46,993 nt of DNA from assembly GCA_016938685.1 (NCBI GenBank), contig JAFGUD010000033.1, positions 1 through 46,993 on the forward strand. The letters run 5' to 3'. Position 1 is the first letter of the stretch, and each line of letters opens with the position of its first letter. Below, in pieces: positions 1 to 7,758 of the stretch. The translations under genes were made by a program, and so were the position numbers. The notes below the pieces were generated by a model. That model had not been told where the DNA came from and did not search any database. It saw only the letters and a program-made list of their open reading frames with translations. This DNA is from Bacteroidales bacterium (lineage in GTDB: Bacteria; Bacteroidota; Bacteroidia; Bacteroidales; JAFGUD01).

Positions 1-97
1 AACGCCAGCGGTTTTGGGTAGCTTGCTTCGGTCGCTTCGCTTCCCTACGCAAGCCACCCAAAACCGCCGTCGTCAAGCACTTCACGTCGTTAGCAAC
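1..97 (+). repeat. attC-like foldback site, left end cut by window
   Basis: Two 19-base arms at 8-26 and 49-67 are reverse complements with one mismatch and enclose a 22-base loop. The window opens with AAC, which could be the end of an outer left core. The matching outer right core, GTTAGCAAC, is at 89-97, and CGTC stands directly before it. The same outer core in the opposite sense (GTTGCTAAC) opens the next foldback at 1122. Position and layout resemble an integron attC site, with the next gene starting 22 bases after the right core. The core does not match the GTTRRRY consensus exactly, so another kind of mobile cassette or a simple stem-loop is possible. Confidence 0.45.
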
Positions 98-118
98 TAT
101 AAAAAAATGACTTGGTAG

Positions 119-1099
119 ATGAAAATAAGTTTTTTGTATTTAGTTTTAATAATTTCATTTTATAGTTTTGTTAATCTGAATAATTGTTTTTGCCAATCAG
201 GTAAGAAAAAATATAATTTTTTAACAGACACTGCTAAAAGAGAAATTATTTATTATTCTTCTTCTGATTATAAGTCGTTTAGGCAGGTTTGGGCGATTTC
301 ACAATGTAATGATAAAATATTATTTGGAACTACAACAGGAATTACAATTTTTCAAAATAACGTGTGGAAAAATGATATAAATATTAAAGATAGCACAATT
401 GTAAGAGCAATTTTTACAGATAAAGATGAAAATATTTTTATAGGTTGTGCAAACGATTTTGGATATATTGATACAAATAATAATTATGTTTCAATTAGTA
501 AAAAATTTAATTTGGTAGGTTTCAATGATATTTGGACAGTATTTAGTTTAAATTCAGAAATATATTTTTCTTCTTTTAGCAAAATTTTTTGTATCAATTT
601 TTCAGATAACGGCAATAATATAAAATTGTTAGAAACTATTGATACTAAGAGTAATAGAGTAAGTATAATTAATAAAAAAGTTTACTCTGTGCAAAATGGA
701 AATATTTTTGAATTAAAAAAGAAAAAATTGAAATTTGTTAGTGTTATTGAAAATAAATATATTAATTTTATTTTACCTTTTAATAGAAATAACTTATTAT
801 ATGCTAATTGGAATAAGTTGATGTTTTTTGACGAAAATAAAAAAAATGATAAGGTTGATAAAATTAATAATTATTTGAAAATAAATGATATAACAAAATT
901 TTATACATTTTATCAACTTGATAAAAACACTTTTTTAATAAGTTATTATGGGGATAAAAACGGAATATTAATTTTAAATTTTAAAAATATTTTAGCAAAT
1001 ATTAATTTAGATTATAAAGTATATTCTATGTTTTTTGATAGTTATAATAATTTGTGGTTGGGAACAGAAAATGGAATATATTGTATTAAAAGTAAATAA
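119..1099 (+). CDS. Secreted beta-propeller protein (two-component-regulator propeller type)
   Basis: This 326-residue protein starts with a signal peptide (hydrophobic residues 3-18, possible cleavage after NCFCQ near residue 26). The rest contains short repeats of the kind IFGTTTGITIF, IFIGCANDFGYI and LWLGTENGIYCI, typical of the regulator-propeller blades that form the periplasmic sensor of Bacteroidota hybrid histidine kinases. Here no membrane segment, kinase or DNA-binding domain follows, so it is a free-standing propeller, or the detached sensor part of such a protein. It is AT- and Asn-rich. It sits between two attC-like foldbacks and ends 22 bases before the second, as a cassette gene would. 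A tiny reading frame (108-119) ends right before the ATG. Exact function unknown. Confidence 0.6.
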   Translation: MKISFLYLVLIISFYSFVNLNNCFCQSGKKKYNFLTDTAKREIIYYSSSDYKSFRQVWAISQCNDKILFGTTTGITIFQNNVWKNDINIKDSTIVRAIFTDKDENIFIGCANDFGYIDTNNNYVSISKKFNLVGFNDIWTVFSLNSEIYFSSFSKIFCINFSDNGNNIKLLETIDTKSNRVSIINKKVYSVQNGNIFELKKKKLKFVSVIENKYINFILPFNRNNLLYANWNKLMFFDENKKNDKVDKINNYLKINDITKFYTFYQLDKNTFLISYYGDKNGILILNFKNILANINLDYKVYSMFFDSYNNLWLGTENGIYCIKSK

Positions 1100-1121
1100 C
1101 TATGAAAATTTTAAAAAAAAA

Positions 1122-1265
1122 GTTGCTAACATACAACACCCGATAATGCAAAGCATTGGTGCTAAACTTGATACGATAGTGCTATCTTTGACATTTTACG
1201 TTATTGATACGAAAGTGCTGTAAATCTTTGCACTACGGGTGTTGTTTTTCGTCGTCGTTAAGCAA
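1122..1265 (+). repeat. attC-like foldback with nested arms
   Basis: The outer arms TTGCTAAC (1123-1130) and GTTAAGCAA (1257-1265) pair with one bulged base. Inside them ACAACACCCG (1133-1142) pairs perfectly with CGGGTGTTGT (1236-1245), and ATGCAAAG (1146-1153) pairs with CTTTGCA (1226-1232). The right core GTTAAGC fits the integron consensus GTTRRRY. The 72-base loop holds a direct repeat, TTGATACG(A/T)TAGTGCT-like, at 1168-1183 and 1204-1219 with one mismatch. Nested inner and outer arms with a bulge are the architecture of attC sites. The gene on the left ends just before it and the gene on the right starts 16 bases after it. Confidence 0.5.
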
Positions 1266-1280
1266 AATTTGAATATAAAT

Positions 1281-1898
1281 ATGAAAACAAAAGAAGAAAA
1301 AGATCAAGAAATTGAAAAAAACATAAAAGAGCAGATTAAGCAGTTTGCAAAAAAAGAATATCCCGAAGATAAAGAAACGCAAGATCATACTTACAATAAG
1401 CAAGTTGACGCTTTTTTGTATATGAAAACAGCATCTGATATTGAATTAAAAGAATACGCAATAAAAGAATACAAAAATGACTATGACATGCAAAAGCATA
1501 TCTATGATGTAAATGTTATGGCAAAAGATTATATGAGTTCTGTAACTAACATAGAAATTAAGAAAATTGTAGAAGAAAAATATCCAAAAAATTTTAATAT
1601 GCAAAAGCATATTTATGAAAAACAATTTGCGGCAAAAGATGTTATGTCTAAAATTCCCAATAGTCCTAAAAAAGAAAATGCTATAAATAAACACCCAAAG
1701 GATTATGATAAGCAGGTTTATTTTTACGAGAGACTAATGATAGAAAAAGAAGACACAGAAAAAATTGCAAAAGAGAAAGAAGAATTACAAGTAAAACAAG
1801 AAGCCGAGAGAATTAAAAAGGAACAGGAAAATTTAAAAATAGAACAAGAAAAGGACGCTAAAAATATATGGAAGAGGTTAAAGAAACTATTCCAATAG
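1281..1898 (+). CDS. Repeat-containing coiled-coil protein, function unknown
   Basis: I chose the ATG at 1281 (205 residues). An upstream in-frame start at 1239 would lie inside the foldback. The protein has no signal peptide. Four imperfect repeats of about 36-40 residues fill residues 15-160. Each has a charged helix, a pattern like EYPxDYxMQKHIYE, and AKDYM or a variant at its end. A Lys/Glu-rich coiled coil follows from about 160 to 205 and ends in a basic tail (WKRLKKLFQ). I do not recognise a family. The repeated aromatic/His segment and long helices suggest a helical scaffold in the cytoplasm. It lies right after an attC-like site on the cassette strand. Confidence 0.55.
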   Translation: MKTKEEKDQEIEKNIKEQIKQFAKKEYPEDKETQDHTYNKQVDAFLYMKTASDIELKEYAIKEYKNDYDMQKHIYDVNVMAKDYMSSVTNIEIKKIVEEKYPKNFNMQKHIYEKQFAAKDVMSKIPNSPKKENAINKHPKDYDKQVYFYERLMIEKEDTEKIAKEKEELQVKQEAERIKKEQENLKIEQEKDAKNIWKRLKKLFQ

Positions 1899-1943
1899 AG
1901 AAAGATATGGACAACACCTATTTGGCTCAATCGACTGTGAATT

Positions 1944-1979
1944 GTTAGCTTTACTTTGCAACTTCGCTGTATCGCTAAC
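1944..1979 (+). repeat. Small inverted repeat after the second cassette gene
   Basis: GTTAGC at 1944-1949 faces GCTAAC at 1974-1979, the same words used by the cores of the two upstream foldbacks. Their order fits the right core of a decayed site followed by the left core of another. No inner arms comparable to the earlier sites are seen, so this may be a degraded end of the cassette row or a chance hairpin. Confidence 0.3.
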
Positions 1980-2055
1980 CTACTCCACCGCCGCCTGATA
2001 CGATATTATTTTTTAAAAAGCGATCATTTATAATAAACAACATACAAACAAAGTC

Positions 2056-3135
2056 ATGAAAAAACTCATTATTAAAATATCAATATTTGCCATAATTATC
2101 ACAATATTTTCATGCAATAAAAAGAATTTAGACACATATTGGCAAAAAGGTCATCAAGCGGGTAATCCGGAAGGAAATTATACAATTCCCAAAGAAGCTG
2201 ATTTAGTTGATGTTTCTGTACCTGATCATGTCGTCGGAAATGGCACGCCTGAAAGTTGTACTTCCGAAGCTTTTATAGAAGCAGTTGCAAAAGGAGGAAT
2301 AATTGTGTTCGAGACCGGTGGAGAGCCTGTTACTATTGAATTAGACGAAACCGCAAAAATATTTAATGATGCTAATGCAGATGTTGTAATTGATGGAGGT
2401 GGTTTAGTTACTCTAAGCGGTAAAAATAAAAGAAGAATTTTGTATATGAATACTTGTGATGCAGAACAACATTGGACAACAGATCATTGCCAAAATCAAG
2501 ATCATCCCAGATTAGTAGTCCAAAACTTAACTTTTGTTGAAGGTAATTCAAAATCAGAAGATGAATATATTGGTGGTGGAGCAATTTGGGTTCGTGGAGG
2601 AAGATTTAAAGCTGTAAATTGCCGATTTTTTAATAATGTTTGTCAAGAAACAGGTCCGGATGTTGGAGGAGCTTGTATAAGAGTTACAAGTCAGTATGAT
2701 GATTTGCCGGTTTATATAACAAATTGTACATTTGGAGGTGAAGAAGGATATGGGAATTCAGGTTCTAATGGTGCTGCTTTAAGTAGTATTGGAGTTTCTT
2801 GGACGATTATCAATAGTTTGTTTTCATACAATAAAGCAACAGGAAATGGAGCAAATCCAGCCGAAGCAGGAACACCAGGAGGAGGTAGCGGTGGAGCAAT
2901 ATATAATGATGGTAATACTATGACTTTATCTGTTTTGGGAACAAAAATAGAATATAATGAAGTAAATGCTCATGGTTCGGCAATATTTTTTGTAACAAAT
3001 GACCATACTGGAAATATCATTATAGAAGACAGCTATATAAAAAATAATATTGGAGGAAGTTGGTATCCTGAATATAATGGAATTTCTGCTCATTCTGATA
3101 CCGACATAAAAGTTACAAATACAGTAATTGAATAG
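2056..3135 (+). CDS. Right-handed beta-helix lipoprotein (pectate-lyase-like fold)
   Basis: This 359-residue protein starts with a lipoprotein signal (hydrophobic stretch ending IFSCN, lipid-attachment Cys near residue 20). From about residue 70 it shows short Gly/Asn-rich turns such as VVIDGGGLVTLSG, GGGAIWVRGG, FNNVC, NGAALSS, GGSGGAIYND and HGSAIFF, the stacked rungs of a parallel beta-helix like those of pectate lyases and chlamydial-type outer-membrane repeats. I see no clear catalytic residues, so substrate and activity are open; such proteins are often surface carbohydrate-acting or adhesive. It stops within the helix without a T9SS tail. The upstream gene is 157 bases away and the next lipoprotein gene follows after 101 bases. 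Confidence 0.7.
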   Translation: MKKLIIKISIFAIIITIFSCNKKNLDTYWQKGHQAGNPEGNYTIPKEADLVDVSVPDHVVGNGTPESCTSEAFIEAVAKGGIIVFETGGEPVTIELDETAKIFNDANADVVIDGGGLVTLSGKNKRRILYMNTCDAEQHWTTDHCQNQDHPRLVVQNLTFVEGNSKSEDEYIGGGAIWVRGGRFKAVNCRFFNNVCQETGPDVGGACIRVTSQYDDLPVYITNCTFGGEEGYGNSGSNGAALSSIGVSWTIINSLFSYNKATGNGANPAEAGTPGGGSGGAIYNDGNTMTLSVLGTKIEYNEVNAHGSAIFFVTNDHTGNIIIEDSYIKNNIGGSWYPEYNGISAHSDTDIKVTNTVIE

Positions 3136-3146
3136 AAGGAGGTGAT
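3136..3146 (+). other. Perfect 11-base anti-16S (Shine-Dalgarno) match without a start codon
   Basis: AAGGAGGTGAT follows the stop codon of the beta-helix gene directly. It is fully complementary to the usual 3' end of 16S rRNA. No ATG, GTG or TTG with an open frame lies at normal spacing behind it; the next gene starts 91 bases downstream. It therefore does not explain a start site here. Confidence 0.5.
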
Positions 3147-3236
3147 AAATCTAAAATATTTAAAATATCTAATTCAATTTTTCATTTTTTTTTTACATTG
3201 CAGTAACATTATTAACCATAAAATAAATATATTATT

Positions 3237-3833
3237 ATGAAAACTTCTATCTATGCTTATGTTATATTTTTTTTCTTAATCTCCTGTAATACAACAAATT
3301 CTAATCAGGAACAACCAGAAAATATTGATAATAAATTAAATAAAAATGATAAAATGAAAGTAGAAATAAATAAACCGGAAGTTGATCAGTTGGTAACAAA
3401 CATTGAAAATTTATTAGATCAATTGGAAAGCAAGAGTATAATTGCAACAGTGAGTGATGGCTTTGGCGATGCTGATGTATATACTGATAGTAATGGACAA
3501 ATCAGATTAATTAAATATACTGATGGTGGTCCAATAGAATATTATTATTTTAATGAAGACGGCTTCCTTATTTTATTTCAGACTAAAGAGTTTAAATACC
3601 AGCCTTATAGAATTATTATTGACAAGTTTTATATTGAAAACGGAAGCGTTCCAACTGCATTTCATTGCGAAAAATCTGACGAAAATGAAGTCTGTAATGA
3701 TGAGCCGATACAAAATGAAGAATTAATTTCAGAAATGGAAATGAAAATTCCAGGTCGCTTAAATGATTTCTCAAAAGCAATTGAGAATTGGCCGGCAATC
3801 GAAGAAAACCTGATAAAATGGTCAAAAAAATAG
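3237..3833 (+). CDS. Hypothetical lipoprotein
   Basis: A 198-residue protein with a lipoprotein signal: basic start, hydrophobic stretch YAYVIFFFLI, then SCN with the lipid-attachment Cys at residue 17. A polar Asn/Lys/Glu-rich linker follows, then a domain from about residue 45 with alternating strands (ADVYTDSNGQIRLIKYTDGG, EYYYFNEDGFLILF) that recalls small secreted Bacteroidota domains of beta-meander type. The C-terminus is an acidic helix. I do not recognise the family. It is separated from the beta-helix lipoprotein by 101 bases with a T-rich stretch, so it may have its own promoter. It converges on the ribosomal operon. Confidence 0.6.
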   Translation: MKTSIYAYVIFFFLISCNTTNSNQEQPENIDNKLNKNDKMKVEINKPEVDQLVTNIENLLDQLESKSIIATVSDGFGDADVYTDSNGQIRLIKYTDGGPIEYYYFNEDGFLILFQTKEFKYQPYRIIIDKFYIENGSVPTAFHCEKSDENEVCNDEPIQNEELISEMEMKIPGRLNDFSKAIENWPAIEENLIKWSKK

Positions 3834-4046
3834 TAAAAAAACAACTTATAGAATTCTTTGCAGATCTCCTCAATCCTTTTGAGGCTGTGTGAAAATAAAT
3901 CGGAGACATTGAATTAAGCTTATAACTTAATTTTCATATCATTAAAGGCTTGACCTTTATTTACTATAAAACTTGATTCGGGTATCCCAATTTAGTTCAT
4001 TTTTTATTGAACTAAATAATGAATATAAACAGTAGAGAGTACAAAT
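3834..4046. other. Gap between convergent genes with two hairpins
   Basis: No gene is visible. There is a small hairpin at 3868-3884 (CCTCAA/TTGAGG) shortly after the + strand lipoprotein and a perfect 10-base stem at 3990-3999/4008-4017 with a T-rich loop. Neither has a clear T-run on the + side, so neither is a convincing terminator for the lipoprotein gene. Confidence 0.4.
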
Positions 4047-4072
4047 AAAAAAGCCCCATAAATGGGGCTTTT
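4047..4072 (-). terminator. Terminator of the ribosomal-protein superoperon
   Basis: AAGCCCC (4051-4057) pairs with GGGGCTT (4064-4070), with A/T flanks that extend the stem. On the minus strand the hairpin is followed by TTTTTTATTT. It lies about 20 bases after the stop of rplQ, the last gene of the operon. The A-rich other side could make it work in both directions. Confidence 0.8.
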
Positions 4073-4089
4073 ATAAAAACTATAAACGT

Positions 4090-4668
4090 TTATTCTTCTT
4101 TTTTATCTTCTTCCTTAATTTCTTCGTTTGTATCTACAACTTTTTCTTCAACTACTTCCTCAACAACTTCTGCTACGTTAGTTTCATCAAGTTTTTCTTC
4201 GACAACTGTCTCAACTTTTTCTTCAACTACATTTTCAGTAGTTTTAGAACCAGCTCTACGAGTACGTTTACGAGTAGTTTTTTTCTTTTTCTCGTTTGGT
4301 TTATATGTTGTATTGAAATCTACCAATTCAACGATACAAATTTCAGCGTTATCACCCATACGGTGACCAAGTTTTAATATTCTAGTATAACCACCCGGTC
4401 TATCCCCAATTTTTGGAGCAACATCACGGAAAAGTTCACTTACTGCATATTTATCTTGCAAATATCCAAAAACGACTCTTCTGTTATGTGTAGTGTCATT
4501 TTTACATCTGGTAATAAGCGGCTCAACATAAGTTCGAAGAACCTTAGCTTTAGCAAGTGTTGTTTTAATACGTTTGTGTTTTACCAGAGATGTAGCCATA
4601 TTAGCTAACATTGCTTTCTTATGAGATGCAGTTCTTCCTAAACTGTTTGTCTTATTTCTGTGTCTCAT
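4090..4668 (-). CDS. rplQ: 50S ribosomal protein L17
   Basis: L17 binds 23S rRNA near the exit tunnel. The 192-residue product opens with [20 protein letters not shown], the L17 signature, and the conserved core runs to about residue 118. The remaining 70 residues form a tail: a basic stretch ([12 protein letters not shown]), then a Glu/Val-rich acidic end. Most bacterial L17 proteins are 115-130 residues; Bacteroidota forms are often longer, but this is a long tail. It is the last gene of the operon, 49 bases after rpoA, with a hairpin terminator behind it. Confidence 0.95.
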   Translation of the reverse strand: MRHRNKTNSLGRTASHKKAMLANMATSLVKHKRIKTTLAKAKVLRTYVEPLITRCKNDTTHNRRVVFGYLQDKYAVSELFRDVAPKIGDRPGGYTRILKLGHRMGDNAEICIVELVDFNTTYKPNEKKKKTTRKRTRRAGSKTTENVVEEKVETVVEEKLDETNVAEVVEEVVEEKVVDTNEEIKEEDKKEE

Positions 4669-4717
4669 CGCTATTTTTGTTAGGTGTTTTTAAATAAATT
4701 AAATAAACAATCACGAA

Positions 4718-5719
4718 TTATTCGTCATCATCAAGGTTATATTTGTGAGTATCCATTCCAAACTCAAGGCTCAAATTTTCAAGAAGAAGTTCTAGTTCAG
4801 ATAATGATTTTTTTCCAAAATTTCTGAATTTAAGTAAATCTTCTTTGTGATAAGTAACCAAATCGCCAACAGAATGAACATCAGCACTTTTTAAGCAATT
4901 TAATGCTCTTACAGAAAGGTCAAGATCAACAAGTTTTTTCTTCATTAACTGTCTAACACGCAAAAATTCTTCATCAAATTCCTGAGTTTTCTTCTTCTCT
5001 TCGGTTTCTATTGTAATTTTCTCATCAGAAAATAACATGAAATGATATATAAGGATTTTAGCAGCTTCTTTTAATGCTTCTTTTGGATGAATAGACCCAT
5101 CAGTTTTGATCTCAATTGTTAATTTTTCGTAGTCAGTTTTTCTACCAACACGGAAATTATCAATATTGAACATAACATTTTGAATAGGAGTAAAAATAGA
5201 ATCTATTGGAATTGTACCAAAAGGCATTTCGTCCATTTCATTCTCTTCAGCCTGTACATATCCTCTACCCTTTTCAACATCAATTTCAACCTGTAATTTA
5301 ACAAAAGGTTCAAGAGAACAAATTACCAAATCTTTGTTTATTACTTCGAAATTAGAAAGAAAATTATCTAAATCGCCAGCTTTGAATTCTTCCTGTCCTG
5401 TAATAGTTACAAAAATCTTTTCACCGTCAAGTTCTTCTTCCGAAACTTTTTTTCTAAATCTAACTTGTTTTAAATTTAGTACAATTTCAGTAACATCTTG
5501 AACAACGCCTGTAATTGTGCTAAACTCATGGTCAACTCCTTCGATTTTTATTCTGGTAATAGCATATCCCTCCAAAGAAGAAAGTAATATTCTTCTGATT
5601 GCATTACCTATTGTCATTCCAAAGCCGGGTTCAAGAGGACGAAATTCATATTTACCGAAAAACTCATCGGCTTGTAATTGGATTACTTTATCAGGTTTTT
5701 GGAAGTCTAAAATTGCCAT
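4718..5719 (-). CDS. rpoA: DNA-directed RNA polymerase subunit alpha
   Basis: The alpha dimer is the assembly platform of RNA polymerase. This 333-residue protein has the N-terminal assembly domain (about 1-235, with [19 protein letters not shown]) and the C-terminal DNA-binding domain (about 265-320, with [15 protein letters not shown] and [11 protein letters not shown]), joined by a charged linker. Length and motifs are normal. It stands between rpsD and rplQ, the standard alpha-operon place, and is probably driven by the internal promoter at 7503-7534 as well as by read-through. Confidence 0.97.
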   Translation of the reverse strand: MAILDFQKPDKVIQLQADEFFGKYEFRPLEPGFGMTIGNAIRRILLSSLEGYAITRIKIEGVDHEFSTITGVVQDVTEIVLNLKQVRFRKKVSEEELDGEKIFVTITGQEEFKAGDLDNFLSNFEVINKDLVICSLEPFVKLQVEIDVEKGRGYVQAEENEMDEMPFGTIPIDSIFTPIQNVMFNIDNFRVGRKTDYEKLTIEIKTDGSIHPKEALKEAAKILIYHFMLFSDEKITIETEEKKKTQEFDEEFLRVRQLMKKKLVDLDLSVRALNCLKSADVHSVGDLVTYHKEDLLKFRNFGKKSLSELELLLENLSLEFGMDTHKYNLDDDE

Positions 5720-5783
5720 AAAGCTTATTTAATTTTTTATAAAAGTAAATTCTGCCGTGCAAAAACACAACAGAATATATTTA

Positions 5784-6392
5784 TTATTTAGAGTAAAGTT
5801 CAACGATAAGTTGTTCGTTAATATTCTCAGGTATTTCTTCTCTAGAAGGTCTGTTAAGCATTTTACCACTCATCAAACTGTTATCCCATTCGATCCAAGA
5901 GTATTTTCCTGCGATTCCTCTAGTGATAGTGTCAGTAATAATTTCTAATGATTTAGATCTTTCTCTAACACTTACAATATCCCCAAGTTTTACTTCGTAA
6001 GAAGGAATATTACAAACTTCACCGTTAATGAGTATATGTTTGTGTCCTACTAATTGTCTTGAAGCTCTTCTTGTTGGAGCAATACCCATTCTGAAAACAA
6101 CGTTGTCTAAACGACTTTCAAGGATTTGCAACAACAATTCTCCGGTAATACCTTCTTTGCGAGCTGCTTTTTTAAAAGCATTTCTAAATTGTTTTTCTAA
6201 AACTCCGTAAATGAATTTAGCTTTTTGTTTTTCATTAAGCTGAACACCATAAACAGATAATTTTTTTCTTTTTTTCATTTTGCCATGAAGCCCGGGTGGA
6301 TAATTTCTTCTTTCTAAATACTTATCCGGTCCGAATAAAGGTTCACCGAAGCGACGAGCTATTTTAGTTTGTGGTCCTGTATATCTAGCCAT
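5784..6392 (-). CDS. rpsD: 30S ribosomal protein S4
   Basis: S4 starts 30S assembly by binding the 5' domain of 16S rRNA. The 202-residue product has the usual start ([20 protein letters not shown]), and an S4 RNA-binding domain from about residue 95 ([18 protein letters not shown]). The N-terminal region lacks the four Cys of zinc-binding S4, so this is the zinc-free form. In many bacteria S4 is the translational repressor of the alpha operon; the structured leader before rpmJ (7367-7496) is a place where this could act, but no target site is proven. Confidence 0.96.
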   Translation of the reverse strand: MARYTGPQTKIARRFGEPLFGPDKYLERRNYPPGLHGKMKKRKKLSVYGVQLNEKQKAKFIYGVLEKQFRNAFKKAARKEGITGELLLQILESRLDNVVFRMGIAPTRRASRQLVGHKHILINGEVCNIPSYEVKLGDIVSVRERSKSLEIITDTITRGIAGKYSWIEWDNSLMSGKMLNRPSREEIPENINEQLIVELYSK

Positions 6393-6413
6393 TATAATAA
6401 TTTTTTAATGTAA

Positions 6414-6806
6414 TTAAACTCTTCTTCTTTTAGGTGGACGACATCCATTATGAGGAATTGGAGTAACGTCTACAATCTCATTTACTTCGATACCAACACC
6501 GGTTAAAGAACGGATAGCCGCTTCACGACCATTTCCAGGTCCTTTAACATAAACTTTAACGCGACGTAAACCTAAGTTGAAAGCCTCTTGCCCTGCGTCC
6601 GCAGCTGCTACTTGTGCTGCATAAGGGGTGTTCTTTTTAGACCCTCTAAAACCTTTTTTACCGGCTGACGACCAACTAATTGTCTGTCCTTGCGAGTTGG
6701 TCAAGGTGATAATGATGTTATTGAACGATGAGTGAACATGTGCTTCACCATACGCTTCCACATTAACTTTTTTTCTTCTTTTAGTAGCTTTAACTTTTTT
6801 TGCCAT
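6414..6806 (-). CDS. rpsK: 30S ribosomal protein S11
   Basis: S11 lies on the platform of the small subunit near the mRNA exit. The 130-residue protein has the conserved blocks [36 protein letters not shown] and the C-terminal [14 protein letters not shown]. The N-terminus carries the Lys-rich extension common to the family. It is 21 bases before rpsD and 37 bases after rpsM, in the usual rpsM-rpsK-rpsD order. Confidence 0.97.
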   Translation of the reverse strand: MAKKVKATKRRKKVNVEAYGEAHVHSSFNNIIITLTNSQGQTISWSSAGKKGFRGSKKNTPYAAQVAAADAGQEAFNLGLRRVKVYVKGPGNGREAAIRSLTGVGIEVNEIVDVTPIPHNGCRPPKRRRV

Positions 6807-6843
6807 TTCGAGTAATTTTTCTCAAATTCTAAAAACAAAAATT

Positions 6844-7224
6844 TTACTTTCTAGGTGCCTTTTTCTTATTGGCAACAGTTCTTTTACGACCTTTTCTAGT
6901 ACGAGCATTTGTGCTTGTACGTTGGCCTCGAACAGGTAATCCGACTCTATGTCTTATTCCGCGGTATGCGCCTATATCTCCTAAACGCTTAATATTCAAA
7001 GTTATTTCAGAACGCAATGCTCCTTCAACTGTATATTCTTCGTTTATTATTTTTCGTATAGCAGAAACTTGTTCATCGTTCCAGTCTTTAACTTTGATAG
7101 CGCCGTCTACTCCAGCTCTATCTAAGATTTCCTGAGCCAATGTATTTCCAATACCGAAAATATAGGTTAGGCCAATGTCTCCGCGTTTATTTTTAGGTAA
7201 ATCTACACCAACAATACGTGCCAT
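6844..7224 (-). CDS. rpsM: 30S ribosomal protein S13
   Basis: S13 sits in the head of the small subunit and contacts the P-site tRNA with its tail. The 126-residue product has the helix-two-turn-helix start ([20 protein letters not shown]), the conserved [20 protein letters not shown] and a Lys/Arg-rich tail ending KKKAPRK. It follows rpmJ by 25 bases and leads to rpsK. Nothing unusual. Confidence 0.97.
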   Translation of the reverse strand: MARIVGVDLPKNKRGDIGLTYIFGIGNTLAQEILDRAGVDGAIKVKDWNDEQVSAIRKIINEEYTVEGALRSEITLNIKRLGDIGAYRGIRHRVGLPVRGQRTSTNARTRKGRKRTVANKKKAPRK

Positions 7225-7249
7225 AATTTATTATTGTTTTAAATATTTT

Positions 7250-7366
7250 TTAACCTTGTCTTTGTTTAAATTTTGGATTCTTTTTGTTTATTACATATAA
7301 GCGCCCTTTCCTTTTTACGATTTTGCAATCGGCACTTCTCTTCTTAATTGATGCTCTGACTTTCAT
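7250..7366 (-). CDS. rpmJ: 50S ribosomal protein L36, zinc-free type
   Basis: Read directly from the minus strand, this 38-codon frame gives [20 protein letters not shown], then [18 protein letters not shown]. It is the smallest protein of the large subunit. The zinc-ribbon Cys and His residues of classical L36 are mostly gone: only one Cys remains (residue 14), so this is the C-minus type that needs no zinc. It lies between infA and rpsM as in other Bacteroidota. A 169-base gap separates it from infA and holds a promoter (7503-7534) and a structured leader. Confidence 0.93.
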   Translation of the reverse strand: MKVRASIKKRSADCKIVKRKGRLYVINKKNPKFKQRQG

Positions 7367-7496
7367 CTGTTATTTTTTTTAAATTTATATTAAACCTCTG
7401 TAATTTCATCACAATTAATAATCATTTAGTCCAAATTCAAATGATTACGATACCTGATTATCGCATAACCAAAAGCAAATTTTGATTAAATTTCAA
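7367..7496 (-). promoter_or_regulatory. Structured leader of the rpmJ-rplQ transcript
   Basis: About 130 bases lie between the predicted start of transcription near 7496 and the rpmJ ATG. Two perfect hairpins stand side by side: 5-base stem 7448-7452/7459-7463 and 8-base stem 7420-7427/7439-7446. Such a long leader in a compact operon suggests feedback control by a ribosomal protein encoded downstream (S4 in other phyla). No known leader family was identified. Confidence 0.45.
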
Positions 7497-7502
7497 GGTC
7501 TG

Positions 7503-7534
7503 CAAAAGTACAGTTTATCTTTGACAATAACAAA
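7503..7534 (-). promoter_or_regulatory. Internal Bacteroidota-type promoter before rpmJ
   Basis: On the minus strand TTTG (7531-7534) and TACTTTTG (7503-7510) are separated by exactly 20 bases. Both match the primary-sigma consensus of Bacteroidota (TTTG, about 20, TAnnTTTG). The whole element lies between infA and rpmJ, with the -33 box against the infA stop codon. It has the same boxes and spacing as the promoter before rpsL. Confidence 0.75.
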
Positions 7535-7535
7535 A

Positions 7536-7757
7536 TTAATTTTTATGTCTGAAAATTATTCTGCCTTTTTCTAAGTCATAAGGAGATAATTCTACTGTTA
7601 CTTTATCACCAGGTAAAATTTTTATATAATGCAAACGCATTCTACCTGCCAAATGAGCAAGTATTATTCGTCCGTTTTCTAACTCTACTTTAAATCTTGC
7701 ATTTGCAAGTGCGTCTCTTACTACTCCGTCTTTTTGTATTGATTGTTGTTTTGACAT
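7536..7757 (-). CDS. infA: Translation initiation factor IF-1
   Basis: IF-1 blocks the A site during initiation. The 73-residue product is a single OB-fold with the family blocks [40 protein letters not shown] and the ending [13 protein letters not shown]. It starts one base after the map stop codon, so translation is probably coupled. Length is standard. The next gene, rpmJ, has its own promoter. Confidence 0.96.
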   Translation of the reverse strand: MSKQQSIQKDGVVRDALANARFKVELENGRIILAHLAGRMRLHYIKILPGDKVTVELSPYDLEKGRIIFRHKN

Positions 7758-7758
7758 A

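Noticed and set aside
1..2000. A complete integron
   Set aside because: No integrase, attI site or promoter is visible in the window; only attC-like foldbacks are.
3136..3146. Shine-Dalgarno sequence of the lipoprotein gene at 3237
   Set aside because: The distance of 91 bases is far beyond normal spacing and no other start codon lies near it.
7250..7366. L36 as a damaged gene because its zinc-binding Cys are missing
   Set aside because: The frame and length are perfect and Cys-free L36 is the normal form in many Bacteroidota.
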